Origin: Closterium sp. NIES-65
Lineage: Eukaryota; Streptophyta; Zygnematophyceae; Desmidiales; Closteriaceae
Direction of reading: 5' to 3'
DNA length: 64,000 nucleotides
Assembly (NCBI GenBank): GCA_948144175.1
Contig: CANXME010002105.1
Span: 372,001-436,000 of the forward strand
A program made the translations under genes and the position numbers. Positions 37,301 to 52,300 of this stretch are shown here, in pieces. Within the stretch, counting starts at the first letter, position 1. The number at the start of each line of letters is the position of its first letter. The notes under the pieces are model-generated. The model had not been told where the DNA came from and made no database searches. It saw only the letters and a program-made list of their open reading frames with translations.

Positions 37301-40300
37301 TTGTCTCGCCTTATGGTCGCAACTGCCCGGATCCACAGCCTTGCGCCGTTGGTAGGGAATCACAGCTTCACGTCCACCTTTCCCATCAGTCACAGCTGCT
37401 GGCTCGTCCTCATCATGATCGTTAACGCCACGGCATGCAGGCACGGCATGATCCTTCTCGTCGCCACCATCCGCATCCTGCGTCTGCCTGCCCGAGGGAC
37501 CGCCCTTAGCCGCGGCAGCCCTGCCGCCGTTGCGCATGCTGCCACCACGAGCTTCCGGCTCGGCATGATCCTTATCGTCGCCACCATCCGCATCCTGTGA
37601 GCCCGAGGGACCGGCCTTGGCCGCGGCAGCCCTACCGCCGTTGCGCATGCCGCCACCGCGAGCTTCCTGCTTGGCATGATCCCCCTCGTCGCCACCATCT
37701 GCATCCTCCGACTGCCTGCCCGTGGGACCGCCCTTAGCCGCGGCAGCCCTGCCACCGTTGCGTATGCCGCCACCAGTAGCTTCCGGCTCGGCATGATCCT
37801 TCTCGTCGCCACCATCCGCATCCTGCGAGTCCGAGGGACCGCCCTTGGTCGCGGCAGCCCTGCCGCCGGTGCGCTTTCCGCCACCACGAGCTTCCGGCTC
37901 GGCATGATCCCCCTCGTCGCCTCCATCCGCATCCTGCGACTGCCTGCCCGAGGGACCGCCCTTGGCCGCGGCAGCCCTGCCGCCGTTGCGCTTTCCGCCA
38001 CCACGAGCGCGTTGGCCTGCCGTCCCATCTGCGAAGGCGGACATGACAGGTACATAAGATATAAACAATATATAGGGAGTTGCAGCATGACATGCGGCGT
38101 CATTGTTATGAGTAACGTGCAAAATATAAAGCGTCGATATCACACCCACAGCGTACCTAAGCTGTCAGGTCCCCCGTCTTTGCCCTCCTCGTCGCCTTCA
38201 CACGCAGGCGTTTCCTCACGATGTGAACGAGTGCCTCTTTTTCTTGGACGGTGCTTACGGCCCCCCCGGTTGTCTCGCTTGTCCGCTATCGCTGATGTGG
38301 AAACATAATTGGAGAGACGATAACCTCCAACAGGTCAGACACGACTACAAGCATCAATTCATGCATACAAGTAGAATATTCCGCATCTGCGACCATAAAC
38401 ACATACCTTTCTGGCCGCCTTTGGGAACGAGATCATCTAAGCGCTTCACGCGCTTATCCCTTGGTTTCGAAGGGGATGATATGCCCTTGTTTGCGTATGG
38501 CTCCACCTCGCAGTCGCTATTCGATTCGTCACCGGATGACGAGACACGTCTGGCCCCAACAACATCTCGCGACGTCGACGCATTATTTTTGCGATACTCG
38601 ATTACGAGCTCGGCCATCTTATCTGCTGTTACTAACTCGCCAAAGTTTGTTTCGTCGGGGGTTTTAGTCGATTCAGCCAGTACGATCGCCCCCTCGGGCC
38701 CCTTCATTGTCTGATTTCCTTGTTACCATGTCTAGCTTTCCATTCACGCAGTACTATGAGGTTGCGGGTTGTGCTAACGCCTAGAACCTGACAGCAGTCT
38801 ACGAGCATAAGAAATTGGTTGAGGAGGGTGAGGGACGAGGCAAAGTCTGGGGCCTAGAGCAGGCGATCGTCACATCTGGAGGCATGCAAGGGGAGCACGG
38901 AGGTGATGAGGGTTTGAGTGTTTCCTGCTATGGTGCACGTTGCGACTGTCAGGTCCCCCATTTCCGCCCTCAACCAATCGCCTGAGGGTTGAGGGGTATA
39001 AAGGAAAAAAATGCAGCACTGCCGTGTTAAGATTCCGTGGGACCTAACGTGCTTAATTGAGTATCAGTCCACAAGCGGCAGGGTGGGCTTTTTATTGTTA
39101 AACCCGACAGTCAAATGCGCTACTGTATCTGGGTTCGCGAGGGTCATAATTATTCTGCCCGGGTTGTCGTACTGTTTACAAATAAGTGCCTCGCGTGCCA
39201 CACAAACCTACACAAGCTGGCACGTCAAGAGTCACATAGGGTCTGCGGAGAAACGGCGACGCTCGATCGCAGCAAGTCGTACAGCGATGCGACAGGTCGA
39301 CACGAAGCCGTTGCGGCACGTCTGCGATAAAAACGCAGACTCAAAAGTTCCTTGTGTGTGGTTGCGACTGGTTCGCAAATCAGGGAGGTTCGCGTACGTG
39401 GCATAGCGTGGAGCCGAGTGGAATGGCGCAGGGCGGGGCGCGTAATGGCACATTAGTTTGCAAAGCCTCAATAGTGTGGTGTACCTACATGTTAAGAGTG
39501 GAATTAGGGGGTTATGCAGTTGTAAGCAAAATCTCGTTTTCCTTACTTCGCATCCCTGCTAAACGCGTCCATCACTGTAGCACCTCAGTCAGCACCGTTA
39601 CCACTCGCATCGACAATCCGCCCGCCACTTTCGCACGTCGCACCCCGACCTCACGGCCAGGGCTGACGATATCAGGGTAATTACCCTGATTTCAGGGTGA
39701 TTACTGGCTTACGACTTGGTGGTCCCTGCAAACACAGGTTGTGTATTTTGTGAACTCTGGTGCTATCAGAGTAGATACTTAACGGACTCTGAATTCTTGT
39801 AACTAGGCTCAGGGTAGTGTACATGCCGACTCTGTCCATGTAGAGTATGCGTAATAATGACAAAGGACACCACTTACGTGCTGTACATCACAGCTGGCAA
39901 CCACGCCAACGCAGCCAATTCAATGAGACGGTGCAGCCACGCGCACCGCACAGTGCACAGCATGTATCTGCCATTGGCCAGAATGGCCTGTAGACAGCAT
40001 GCGGTGGCAGCCAAGGAGTCCTTGAATGAATTCGGCCTTGAATGCAAGGACGAATTCATCTAGGAATGTTGCCATCAAGTTCGTGGAATCGCGGCGCGGT
40101 GGTTTCGTGCTCCTGCCATCTCCAACCTCCCCTTCCCTCCCCATACCAGCAGCCAACGTTCCTTTGTTCACTAGTGTGTTATTTCCATTACGTGCCTTCA
40201 TTGTCCCATTTTTCTCTCGTTCAAAGGGTTTACTAACAAACCATAATATTTGTTCTCTGCTTTACACAGTGAGGCGTTGGCTGTGAAGGACGCCGCTGAG

Positions 40301-43300
40301 TCAAACCCGGATCTCGACATGGTCGACAAGGTGGTGCGCACTGTGGCAACTCTGCTCGGAAACTCCAGCGTGTGGAGTCAGCGGTTCAAGTACCTGCAAC
40401 GTGTGATTTACAAGACCAACCTGGAAGTCCAAGGCATACACACGGTGCGGTGGCTGTCTCGAGGAGATGCGGTGGCCAGGCTGTGCAAGGTCCTCGGCGC
40501 TTGCATCGTTCTGCTCTGGGAGCACAATCACAAGGCGTACGAGACTGTTACCTGCTACAAGTTTCAGTTCTGCTTGTTTTTCTTGGCCGACATCTTGGCG
40601 GACATGAACGACCTCAACCGCTGCTTCCAGAGACGAGAGGTGAGGTCGCATGTTTGTATGATGTTGCTACGTGGGGTTCGTAACTGCACTGTTGCTCATC
40701 CTTCTCCCTTTTGTCTACCCCTGCTCTGCCACAACTGGACGTGACAGAGATTGCGAAGATGATCGAGTCCACAACGAGTGACCTGGTGGAGCGCTACTTG
40801 ACGCCAGAGAAAGCTTACGAGCTCGGAGGGAAGAGCTGGCTGGTGAACTTCCACAAAGTCCACAAGGAGGGTGGAGGCAAGCAGGTCCGGGTGCGCGGCG
40901 TGGACGGTGCTGGGCGCCCTATCAACCACCTGTACACCATGCATGAGCGGAAGCTGAAGGGGCACAAACACGGAAGCACCTACGCAGACTGCGTGAAGCT
41001 GTGCCGCATATTCGCCCGTGACTGCGTGGACAACCTCACCAACCGACTGGATGAACTTGGGAAGCTGGGGCCGACGAAGCTGTTCCGGGCGGGCAAGTGG
41101 CCGAAGATCAAGGCCCAGCAAGAGAAGAAGTGTAAGGAGTGGCTGAACGGGTGCAGCAAGTTGTTCCGCAACAAGCTGCCGGGATTCGACATCAAAGCAG
41201 CAGAGAGGGAGCTTCCAACCTTCAGCGCGATCATGGAGGCACACCATGAGATGGAGAGCTTCACCCAGGGCCTGTCCAACTTCCTTGGGAGCGCAGAATC
41301 CAAGAGGTAGCCTTTACTCTGCGTCCATGGGTTTTACAATCTTGTAGATTGCTAACTAATTCCGTTGTGTCGCATGTGCCTGGCAGGAGATGGCCCAACC
41401 TCATCATGCTGTGGCAGGCGCTGGCTGTGCTCCCTCTCTCCACCGTGGAGTGCGAGAGGGGGTTCTCCAGGCAGAACGTCATCAAGTCCTGGGCGCGAGG
41501 AGCGCTGTGTAACGCGCCTCTGGGGGAGCTGATGCAGATATCGCTCCTCAAGTATGAGATCGACTGGCCGGAGGCACTGGAGGTGTGGAGGTCCCTGCGT
41601 ACTAGGCGCCCTGCGAAGAGCTTGAAGCTGGCTGTAGCAGAGAGGGAGAGGAAAGGGAAGCAGAAGGAGGGTGAAGATGTGGCTGCTCGAAATGCCTGGG
41701 AGAATGAGGATGAGGAGGAGGAGGAGGAGGACGATGAAGTGGAACAGGCCTTTGACGACGATCAAGAGATTGTGGGGGAGGAGGAAGTGGAGGACAGTCC
41801 ATTCCTGTCGGACGATGAGGATGTGGAGGAGGTGTACTGCATAGACAAGCCCGTGCACTAGACCAGGTAGAGTAGGAAACTGCATGCACTTGTCTTATTT
41901 AGGAAAATAGTGCATTGTTAATAGCAATCCTTCGCTAAGTTGTACCTTTTTCCCGATAGTGCAATCCTCGTTCGCTCACTCAATTGCACTCGTAATAGGT
42001 GTCCCCCTAACCCATTAGCATAGTGTCAAGTATGCAACATAACAGTGTAAAACCAAACACCACCTTCACAGAACATGCACATAACGATCTGCGGTGGAGC
42101 AGTCATTCTGATACATCGAATGATTAGTAAGTACGCATTATTTGATTGCTGCCTGGTCGTTATGCAACGCGTATGGGCATGTCTCCTCTCATGCCAATTG
42201 AGGTGCAATAATACGGTAATAGAGCCAGACACAAACTCCCCGTATGGGGCATGGCTGCTATCATGCCATACAGGGCAACCTTTATGCAGGGACCCAAGAC
42301 CATGCTGTGTTGTATGTTCTAGGTTCATGCTGGAACGGAGTTGAGAAACCCCTGTTGTTCTACCCACTAGAGCTGTGGCGACATGCAGGTATGTTTTGCA
42401 GCGTCACACAGACCCATTGTGTATTGTTTGTATACATGTCAAGCAGGAACGCCAGTGACAAACAATTCCCTACGGGTAGTGTTCTCTAGACATGGAGGAC
42501 TGGTTGTGGCCAACACTCTCATTTGGCCACACTTGTTGTCAAGTCATGCAGGACTGATTCAAGGCCTCTCCATTGCGCTTTGTGTCATGTTTGTTGGCAT
42601 ATCAAGCTGGCAGGACGGATGAACAAACAGTTCCGTATTGATCTTGTCCACATTCCCCCATGATACCCGCTTCCATGTTCTTCACTCACACACTTATTCC
42701 TCCCACGTACCCGCCTCACCCCCTCCTGCTTCCCGCCTCATTACCTCTGCTTCCTGCCTCATGTCCCCTCGCTTCCGGCCTCATCCCCCCTTGCTACCCA
42801 CCCCATTCCCCCTTGCTTCCCACCCCATTCTTCACTGCTACCCTCCTCATTCTCCCTTGATACCCTCCCCATTCCCCCTTGCTTCAGGCCTCATTCTCCC
42901 TTGCTTCAGGCCTCCTTCCCCCTTGCTTTGGGCCTCATTCTCCCTTGCTACCTCCCTCATTCCCCCTTGCTTCAGGCCCCAATCCCCCTTTGCTTCCCGC
43001 CTCATTCTCCCTTGCTACCCCCCTCATTCCCCTTTGCTTCCCGCCTCATGTCCCCTCGCTTCCGGCCTCATCCCCCCTTGCTAGCCACCCCACTCCCCCT
43101 TGCTTCCCACCCCATTCTTCACTTCTACCCTCCTCATTCTCCCTTGCTACCCCCCTCATTCCCTCTGCTTCCCGCCTCTAGTCCCCTCGCTTCTGGCCTC
43201 ATTCCCCCCCTGCTACCCACCCCATTCCCCCTTGCTTCCCACCCCATTCTTCACTGCTACCCTCCTCATTCTCCCTTGCTTCAGGCCCCATTCCCCCTTG

Positions 43301-46300
43301 CTTCGGGCCTCATTCCCCCATGCTTCCCGCCTCATTCTCGCTTGATACCCGCCCCTTTACCAGCTTTTCACCGCCGCCTGCCCCACTTCCAACCTCCAAC
43401 ATTGTTTTTGCCCGAAAATACACAGACCACTTCCTCAAATCGTGACGGTACTGACGGCGCCAATGGAGTGGCGTCCCTACAAGCTCACATGCCGGTAGTT
43501 TATGGAAACCATCCTCGACCAACGTGTGCATCACACGCATCGTGAACACACCATAGTCGTTCTCATTTGCCTGCACGGGTATCTGGACAATAACAGGGTG
43601 CGTGAGCGCGTGGTGAGGGCCGGGACGGGAGTGGGGTTTCGGTGTGGAAATTGCGTGCAGGGAAAGGGAGATGCGATTGTTTCAAAGCTCGTGCACACAA
43701 GGCAACAGCACTCACCGTGACCTGCCTTAGTGGGATGCTTGCCGCCCATGCATCTGCGTCCGACTCACTGATCCATGCACAGTATCTTAACACCTCGTTT
43801 CGCAAGTACCTACACACCGGGAGACATAGATTCAATGCTATCGTAACCCCGAACTTCTGTACGTGACAATAGCAGACTGCCATTAAAAAGAGAGTACCTT
43901 CGCAACGGGGCATCGACACCGGCATGCGTACCGTACGAGTCAGCGTGCCAGAGCACACAGTTCATGGGTATCGGGTCGTCGGGCCTCGGGATGCGCTCGA
44001 TCACGATCAGGCTCCAGTGACTCCTAAGGCACACATGAGGTCTAACATCAGTAACGCCAATGACTACAGAAATAAAAGATAACCCGGCTACGGCTAGACG
44101 CGACGACTACTCACTCGGTATTTATCGGAACGAGTACATATGTGAAATCGAAAATACCCAGGCCGAAAGTATAGGCGTTTTCACGCCGCGAAATGTCCTT
44201 CTTAGCATATTCCCAGAAATATGATCCACTGTAAAGCCATTTCTTGCTGTCGCGACCGTGTTCGTACTGCAGCATCCTGCGCACGCGCGTATTTGCGACA
44301 AAGGAAACGCATGAGATAACCGTGACGAATCTGGCCTTTTGATTTTCTAACCGTGATACTCACACACCGAGCCAATCAATTACGATCCCGCTGACCCATT
44401 CACCGGGTCGTAGCCTGTCGGCGTGTTCCACGTTTATGTCGAGCCAGCCTCCGCCGTAGGGAAAGGGCATAGAAATCGGCTGAAAGGACAGCTTACCATC
44501 TAAACACGGTAGAGCCATGGCTAGAACTTTGACGACCTCAAGATGCGTGTGGCAATAGGGATAATTTGGAGGACGAGCACCGGACTGGAATTTGGGCTTC
44601 TGCAGTCACGACACTATGAGTCAAGAGCAGCCGCGAAGGTTGTTACACTAGTCGTCAAATTTCACTAAAGGGTTTCGAGCCAGCCTGGTCCAAACTAGTT
44701 TCGCAATCGCATGAGCGATCGAGATTCGCCAAAGCGCCCCCACTTGTCGGGGCCATAGCAATGGTCAGTGTGTTTTAACCTGCTGACTAGGCAGATACAG
44801 CCCCCTTTAACGGCCTTTCGGCCAATCTAACACCTCGCAGACGAGGTGGAACTGTGCTGTTCGCGGCTAGCAACTCCACGCGTCAGGCTATGATTTATTT
44901 GCACTTCTACACGCACTGGTAAAGGGGCACGTTTACTTCGGTTATGGCTGGCATAGGTCCTCTCCTCAGTGTTCACACGTTCACGCTCCCATGTTCTGGG
45001 CGTTCCCGTGGTTGACCGGTATAATGTGATGAACAGTGCTGAAAATCTACGGTCAGTTAGCCAAGGCATAACGATCTTCGCTGCTTGGTTAGGGTTCCGC
45101 GCCACACGAATGCCACGAAGGTTGCGCGACGCAGCGTGATTGGTCGAAACACAGAGCGCTGTCAGAACCGATTTGTCGGTTGAGTTGGCGGAAGTTTGGC
45201 AAACCATTCATCGGGCGCCAACACTTGCAAACAAAAGATATTCTTGAGATTCTAGGTGTGAAGAATGGTCTGCTAGCAATAAAAGAGCGAATATATCGGT
45301 AACTAGTTCAGGCGTTCTATTCCGCCACTTTTAGGTCACTGGTGATGAGACGCCTTTATGCACTCCTAGACAAGCTGAGTTGTGCGTGACATTGAAACGC
45401 CTTTCCCGCCAAGCCATCAGATCCCGAACTCAACGATGGGCAATCTTAGAGCTCCAAGATGCCATGGGTTATACTTCAGGGGTGGCTTTGCTGCCCAGTG
45501 TTATGTGCTACTGAGTAGGAACAATGAAAGGCCAGAAGTGTGGCTGTGGATACGTTGCCTTCTGCTATTAGACCCTTAGGAGCCACCAAGTAAATGGCGG
45601 GGAAGTCTGCAAGCTCAAGCAGAAACGTAAGCTGGTTTTCAAGCAGCCGATTCCGAAACACTGGAGGCTGGGCGGGGCTTCAAATCCTGGCGCCATTTTA
45701 AACCTAGCACCACTTCCTCGTCCGTATCCGCAGCTCCCACTGATAGGAAACGCGTACCCAAATGTCACGCCATCAGAACCGAGCGAACAAGTGAGGCAGA
45801 TCGCGGAGGCGACTTGCGAAGGCACGGTTGTCGTGGAACCTGATGGTGAAGACGATCCGATAGACTTGAAGGCCGAAGTTTGCATTTTATCACGGAAGCA
45901 CGGCCTTACGAACGGGGCTATAACGGACCTTATAGACCTGTTCCGAATTCCAGACCTTGATATCGAACAGCTACAAGGCTGGACGACCTACAGAGACCTT
46001 GAAAAGTACGAGAGCAGCTTCGAGTTGGGACCGGAGCAGTCGTGGCGAGTTTTGGAGATTAAAGTGGATCATGAAGTGGGATTCCTCACCTTCAGATGTC
46101 GCGATATTATCGTGGTGCGTCCGTCGCAACATAATGTGCACCTTGTATGTGTTACTACCTCTGTAACACGGCCCAAGCTGTTTCTGCTGCGCCCCTTACC
46201 AGTCTCAAGTCGTAGTCGACAACTCATATCTTCACTGCTTCCACTAGTACGCACCAATAAACCCAATTCCCATCCCTCTCTGCAGTTGGTGCAGGCAATG

Positions 46301-49300
46301 TTCAAGAAGATGTCCGCAGTACGCGGATTCATCATCGAGCCGAAGGAGTGGAAGGTGGAGGGGGAAAGGCGCTACAGCACTCCCGGCAACACGGACTGGA
46401 TGCTGAAGGCTTGGGTTAGTTGGCATCCAAAGCGCGATGTCCTTTGTCATGGAATCTCTGTCGCACTAGCTCGTTGTTCGTCACCCACACGGTATTTTCC
46501 TCTCTTGAAAGGGGAGATGACCCGCATTTGTTATCTGAATCCGACCTTTTGCTCGCTGATGTCCCGCTGTTTGCTCGCTGATTTTGTCATTTTGCTCCCT
46601 GATCTCCGCCCTGTGCTGGCTGATCTTGTCTCTTTTCTTTATAATCCCCGCCCTCTGCTCGCTGATCTCGTGACGTTTGGTGGCTGATTAAGACCCTTGT
46701 GCTCGCCAATCTCCCGCCCTTTGCTCACTGACTACGACCATATGCTCCACGAGCTCCATTATTTGCTATCAAATCTCCGCCCGTTTCTGTCCAATCTTCC
46801 GCCCTTTGCTCTCTCACTCCCTTCCTTTAACTCCCCGATCACCCACACTTTGCTCATTTGCTCTCCCGCCCTTTGCTATCTGCTCTCCCCTCTCTGGTGC
46901 TCTCTGATCACCCGCTCTTCACTCTCTGATCTCCCGCTCTTTCATCTCTCTTCTTAGCGCGAAGCTCCCTAATCTTCGCGTCTTGCAATCTTGAGCGCAT
47001 GACTGTTGCAATATGTCACTAATCTCGTGAGTTCTGGCCATCGCTTTCGCTCCCCAACCTTTTGATCATTTTGTAACTCCAGACATTCACTTTGATTCCT
47101 GCCCCGTGATCCCTTTCTTGTCCCCGTGCTCTATCCCCTTACTCATTTGTTCACCTAACCATACTCTATGCTCTCACACATGACAGGACCGCGTTCGTGC
47201 CGTCGGTGCGATCGTGTTGGCGATCATTCTCTATTCGGATCAAACTAACTTGTCTCACAATGGCAGACAATCAGCACACCCGTTCGTCCTGTCATTCGGT
47301 AACACACCGGAATGGGCGCGTTGGTTGGAGGGCGGCACAGAGCTGGTGGGCCTCTTCCCTAACATTCCCTCCGACCTGAAGCCAGAGGAGAAGATTAGGG
47401 TGTTCCAGCTAGCGGCTGAATACATGCTACAGCCGCTGAAACACCTCTCCAAGCTCCGCGGGTACGCTGCCCTTAATCTCATATGCTACAATCCTGCGCC
47501 CATGTCATAGTTTTGTGCATCATACGTGTGTGAAACCACCATGCCATGTATTGCGTGTGGGGTTAATTGGAGTGCATATTTGAATTGCTGCCCCTATCGG
47601 TTCGGTAACGAACAACCCCTTTGCACATTGCTGCCATGCTGTCAGTCTGGTTTCCTCACCCTAAAACCACCATATTGGCATGGTTCCATGTTTGGTTGTG
47701 CAGCGGGGGTTTGAAGGTCGAGGACAGCAACGGGGTTGAGTACTTGGCCATCCCGCTGCTGTACTCAGTCGTGAACGACCATCCCGAGTCTAGCAAGGTC
47801 TCATGCACCATGTCATGTAGCTCCTACCGACCTTGCTCCATCTGCATGGTTACGCGAGAAAATCTTCGAGACGTGGATGACAAGATCGTTCCTCGAACCG
47901 TGAAAGATCAGAAAGCCGTGTACAAGCTAATGGAGGAAGCGGACACCAAGAAGGAATTGACCCGTCTGAAGAAGAAGTATTCTACCCACTTCGTGAAGGT
48001 ATAACTTTTTGTCCGTTTTCCTTGGTTTGACGCCGTGGTCCCGTAGTCCCACCCCTATATCCTCCCACCGCACTTGGGTCTAAAATGAACTATCCCGCCC
48101 CCACTGCCCATTTGTCAACCCCACGCTCAAAACGCCCATGCCTCCACATCAACTCACGTCGCCACCTCCTCGTCGTGTTGGAGGTGGACACCTCGCCATG
48201 TTCCACCCTTGGACAGGCACGCACCCAAACCTCACATGATCCCGCCCTCGTTCAGCAAATCCCTAAACCCCCACCCTATCCTTGCTGTCCGTACAGTCCA
48301 CACACATACCCTCCCCCTACCCCGCCCATCCTAGTTCTTGGCACACAATCCCACCCTGGTCGTTTTTTTCCCTATTCTTCATTCAAATCCCCAAAGGGGC
48401 CAATTTTCCCATTCCGCGTGCCTCCCCTTGCGGCCAGTCATTGCTGTGGGATTGGGAGTTCTCCAAAACCAAGTGGGGCAACACGTACCTCGCCCAGACA
48501 CCTGACATCATGCACATCATCGAGGCAGGGCTTTGGCTTCATGCAATGAGGTGCCTCGTGAAGAAGTTGAAACCGTCAGAGCGAAAAACACTTCTCGAGT
48601 AAGTTTCCCTTTTCCCCCGGTGGGGCGAGACTCATACGTGCAAGAGAAAGAGGCATCGAGGGGGAACCAGAGGGATTGAGAGGGGAAGAGGGGCAGCGAG
48701 GGGGAAGGTTGCACTTAGAGAGACGGAGAGTGGGGCAGAGTGTTACAAGAAGTTGGGCAGAGAGGGGGAATTCGGGGCAGAGAGATGGAAGGAGGGGCAG
48801 CCGGAGGGAGGGTAGGGCGGTGGTGTGGAAGGAGGGGCAGGGATGAGTGAATGCAGGGCACAGAGAAGGAGGAAGAGTGAGGGAATTTGTAGCAGCGTTG
48901 GAGGAATGCGGGGTGGAGAGAGGGGGAAGTGGTGCAGAAAGAGGGAATTTGGGACAGAGACGTTGAGGGAGGGGCACCATGGGGGAAGGAGGCGCTGCGA
49001 GCAGGAAGGTGGGGCTGCTAGCGGGAAGGAGGGGCATAGAAGGGGGAGGGGGGGGGGGGGGGGGGGTTGGTCGTGTGAGGTGAACGCGGGATTCAGAATA
49101 GTGTCTCGGGGCATAGGGACCGCATGGGGGTAATGTAGGAGTAAAATTGGGCAGAGAGTAAGGGAGATTGCGGCTGGGAGAGGGGAAATTGGGGCAGGGG
49201 GAGAGAACAAGGGGCGGAGAGAGGTGACCATGGGGCAGAGCGAGGGAACAAGGGGCAGAGAGAGGAATGATGAGGCATAGAGGCTGGGGGAGTGGGGCAG

Positions 49301-52300
49301 AGGACGAAAAGGGATTCACTGAGAGGGAGGCAGCGGGGAGATGATGTGCGATTTGATGCACCTAACTACTAGACCACCCCGCCAGCCCCACCCCTCTCCC
49401 GCCCCCCTCCCTAACCCACCCCACCGGCCCCACACAAACCCTAAACCGATACCCTTACTGCATCCTGTACGTGCAGACGCTACAAGATTCTCAAGGCAGT
49501 GACTCCTGCGTCTTTGCTGAGACTCCCATCCGCATGGGCGTACTTCACCACGACGGCCTGCTTCTCAGCGTCGAAGCATCGTGCCACGATGCAAGTGCTG
49601 CCCCTCATCATCGACCTCCCCAAGCGTGCCGATATTCGACATGCCATCACGCTTATGTCGGACTGGTACAAGGAGTTTATCCGGGCTGAGTATCACACCG
49701 ATGCCACGCTTGAGCGCATGGAGGAGGTCTCCTGCGAGTAAGTATAGCGTGAATGGGTGTGGGTGCCATGCGCATAGGGAACGAGGGACAGTGAGATGGC
49801 TGAAGGGGTCGAGGGAGGGATTAAGAGGCAGTGTGTGGGAAATAGGGTGCAGAGAACGGGGGAAAAAGGGAAAAGATAAGGAAAGGGGGTAAAAGCGAGG
49901 CAAAGAGGGGACGAGGGAGGGAAAGAGGGGACGAGGGGGGGAAAGAGGGGACGAGGGAGGGAAAGAGGGGACGAAGGAGGGAAAGAGGGGAGGGGGGGGA
50001 GGGAACGATGGGCTGTGGACTGTTCCGCATGCGCTGAAAAAGGGAAGGAGGGGCATAATGACGACAGGAGGGGCTTAGAGTGGGGGAATGGAGTGGCAGA
50101 AACATGGAAGCTGAGTTGTGAGTGGGTGGGGGGGGGGGGGGGGGAGATGAGAGGAGGGGGGAGGGTTTGAGAGAGGGTAGTAGTACATGAACCCGGGTAT
50201 GGGGCATTGTATGTTGTTTGTGGCTGAATTGTTGTTTATATGCTTACGCACGCTAAACCGATCCCCAACACCCAATGCCCCAATTCTGAACCTTTCAATC
50301 CACCCAAACACGTCCTATCCAGGATGGTCGATGCGCTTGTTCTAGCATTCGACAACCAGAAGTCGAAGTGGCTTATTATCAAGGTGCATCTTGTATCGCA
50401 CCTCCCGCCGACGATCCGTGCACGGGGATTGCCACAGGAGTACTCGTCGAACCGGTACGAGCAGTCCCACAAGACAACAGTGAAGCGCCCTTCTCGCGGC
50501 ACCAACTGGAAGGGTGTGGAGGATCGCATTGTGAAGAAGCATATCGAGCAAGCCGTTGTTCGACAGCTGTCTCGAGCCTCCGGCGGGGACAAAACATACG
50601 AGACAGCCATGAAGGAGGTGAGCATGTGTACGACCTAATGCCAATCTTGCCCACCAATGTTCCCCGCCTGCTCCTGCCGCATGAAACCCTCATCACCTCT
50701 TCCCTTCCTCCCGCTGCCCCCCTAGACATCCCTTCTAGCATGCACGTGCTCACCATCATGTCCACCCATGAAATGCCTCTACCGCTGCCCCCCTTGACAT
50801 CCCGTTTTGCATCTACATGCTCGCATTCTTGTCCACCCATCGCTCCTTCCACTAGCTGCCACCCTTCACATTCCGTCTTGCCCCACATGCTTTCCCACTT
50901 AACCACCCATGCCCCTCCCCCGGCCCCCGTGGGACTATCCGTCGTTCAGCCCCCAATGCTCCCCTACTAATCCACCATATACCTTCGTGCTGCTAAACAC
51001 GTCGCCCCCTCGGTTCCCCCCCCCCCCCCCCCCATCCGCCTCCATGTCCATCCCTGGTACTTCCCATTCCCTCCTGCCGTTTGTCTTTCCTTTGCTCTCC
51101 CTTGATCTACACTTGTCCACCTATGCTCCCTCCTCTTGCTGCACCCTTTGACCTCTGGAACTGCCCCGCTATACTAACCGACTAGTCCCTAATCTTTGCT
51201 CCCTCTCACTGCTGCCCCTGTTGTACTCAAGTGCTGTCCCTCTCCTGCTGCCCCCCATGTACACCATGCACCCATCACCTTCCTACCCAGGCTTGCACGC
51301 TTGGGCGTCGGGTGCTGACTAAGATACACAAGAAGATGACCGTGGGGCAGATCACGGATGATGTGTTCAGGAGCTATGTCCTTGTTCACGGAGATGAAGC
51401 GATGGGCTACTTGAAGAAGCGGCTGGCCAGGGAGGGAATTCACGACCAAGTGCTCAATGTGAGAATCAATATGGTGCTCAATGCGGGAGAATCAATGTGA
51501 GAATCAACTGCCACTGCCACGTAGACCTGTTAAACGCGGACCATCAACCTCCTTAATGGGCCGAACCCAGGCATGGCACCCTGTTGTATCCACGCACCCG
51601 TCAGCACCCCATTGTCTCAACCCTAACACAAACTTCCATTGTTGTGCTGCAACCCCTGCTTGCCTATTCGCAGGTGCACACTGCCATGGCAATCCCACCG
51701 CACGACAGGATGGAGTGGACCGAGAAGGGCCAGTTTGTCAAAGCAAGCCCTTCCGACAGGCACTTTTCAGATGTAGCCATAAATCCAGCTGGCAAAGGGG
51801 CCAACTGGTACGGCCGCTGCTTGATGCTGTTCCATTACGTGAAAGATGGCGTGGCAAAAAAAGCCGCCTACATCGAATACTACACGGAGGATCGGCGAGT
51901 CTGCCGGTACACTGGCTGCAAACGACTGTTGCCCACGAAGGGCACCTTCAACTATGCAGTTGTAGATGCAGATTGCATTCTTAGCATCGTGCATGTTGTC
52001 CCGTGCTGCAAAGACCCTGCTGTGAAGCTGCTCAATAGGTTCATCTGGTGATGCAAATAAAGTAGCAACTATGTCAATTTACCATAACCTTCTTTGATTG
52101 TGAAACAAGCTTTTAAGCCACCTTATTATTGTCTCAACAATTAACATCTAACAAACATTCCATTGTAACACCGCGAAACCATTACTAAAACATCACCAAA
52201 ACGTTTGGTCTGACAAGAATGCTATACAAACGATTCGTAAATGATTCCTGGATGATTGTCAAACGATTTTCAGAAGCTTGCTTAAAAAAAAAAAGGTCAG

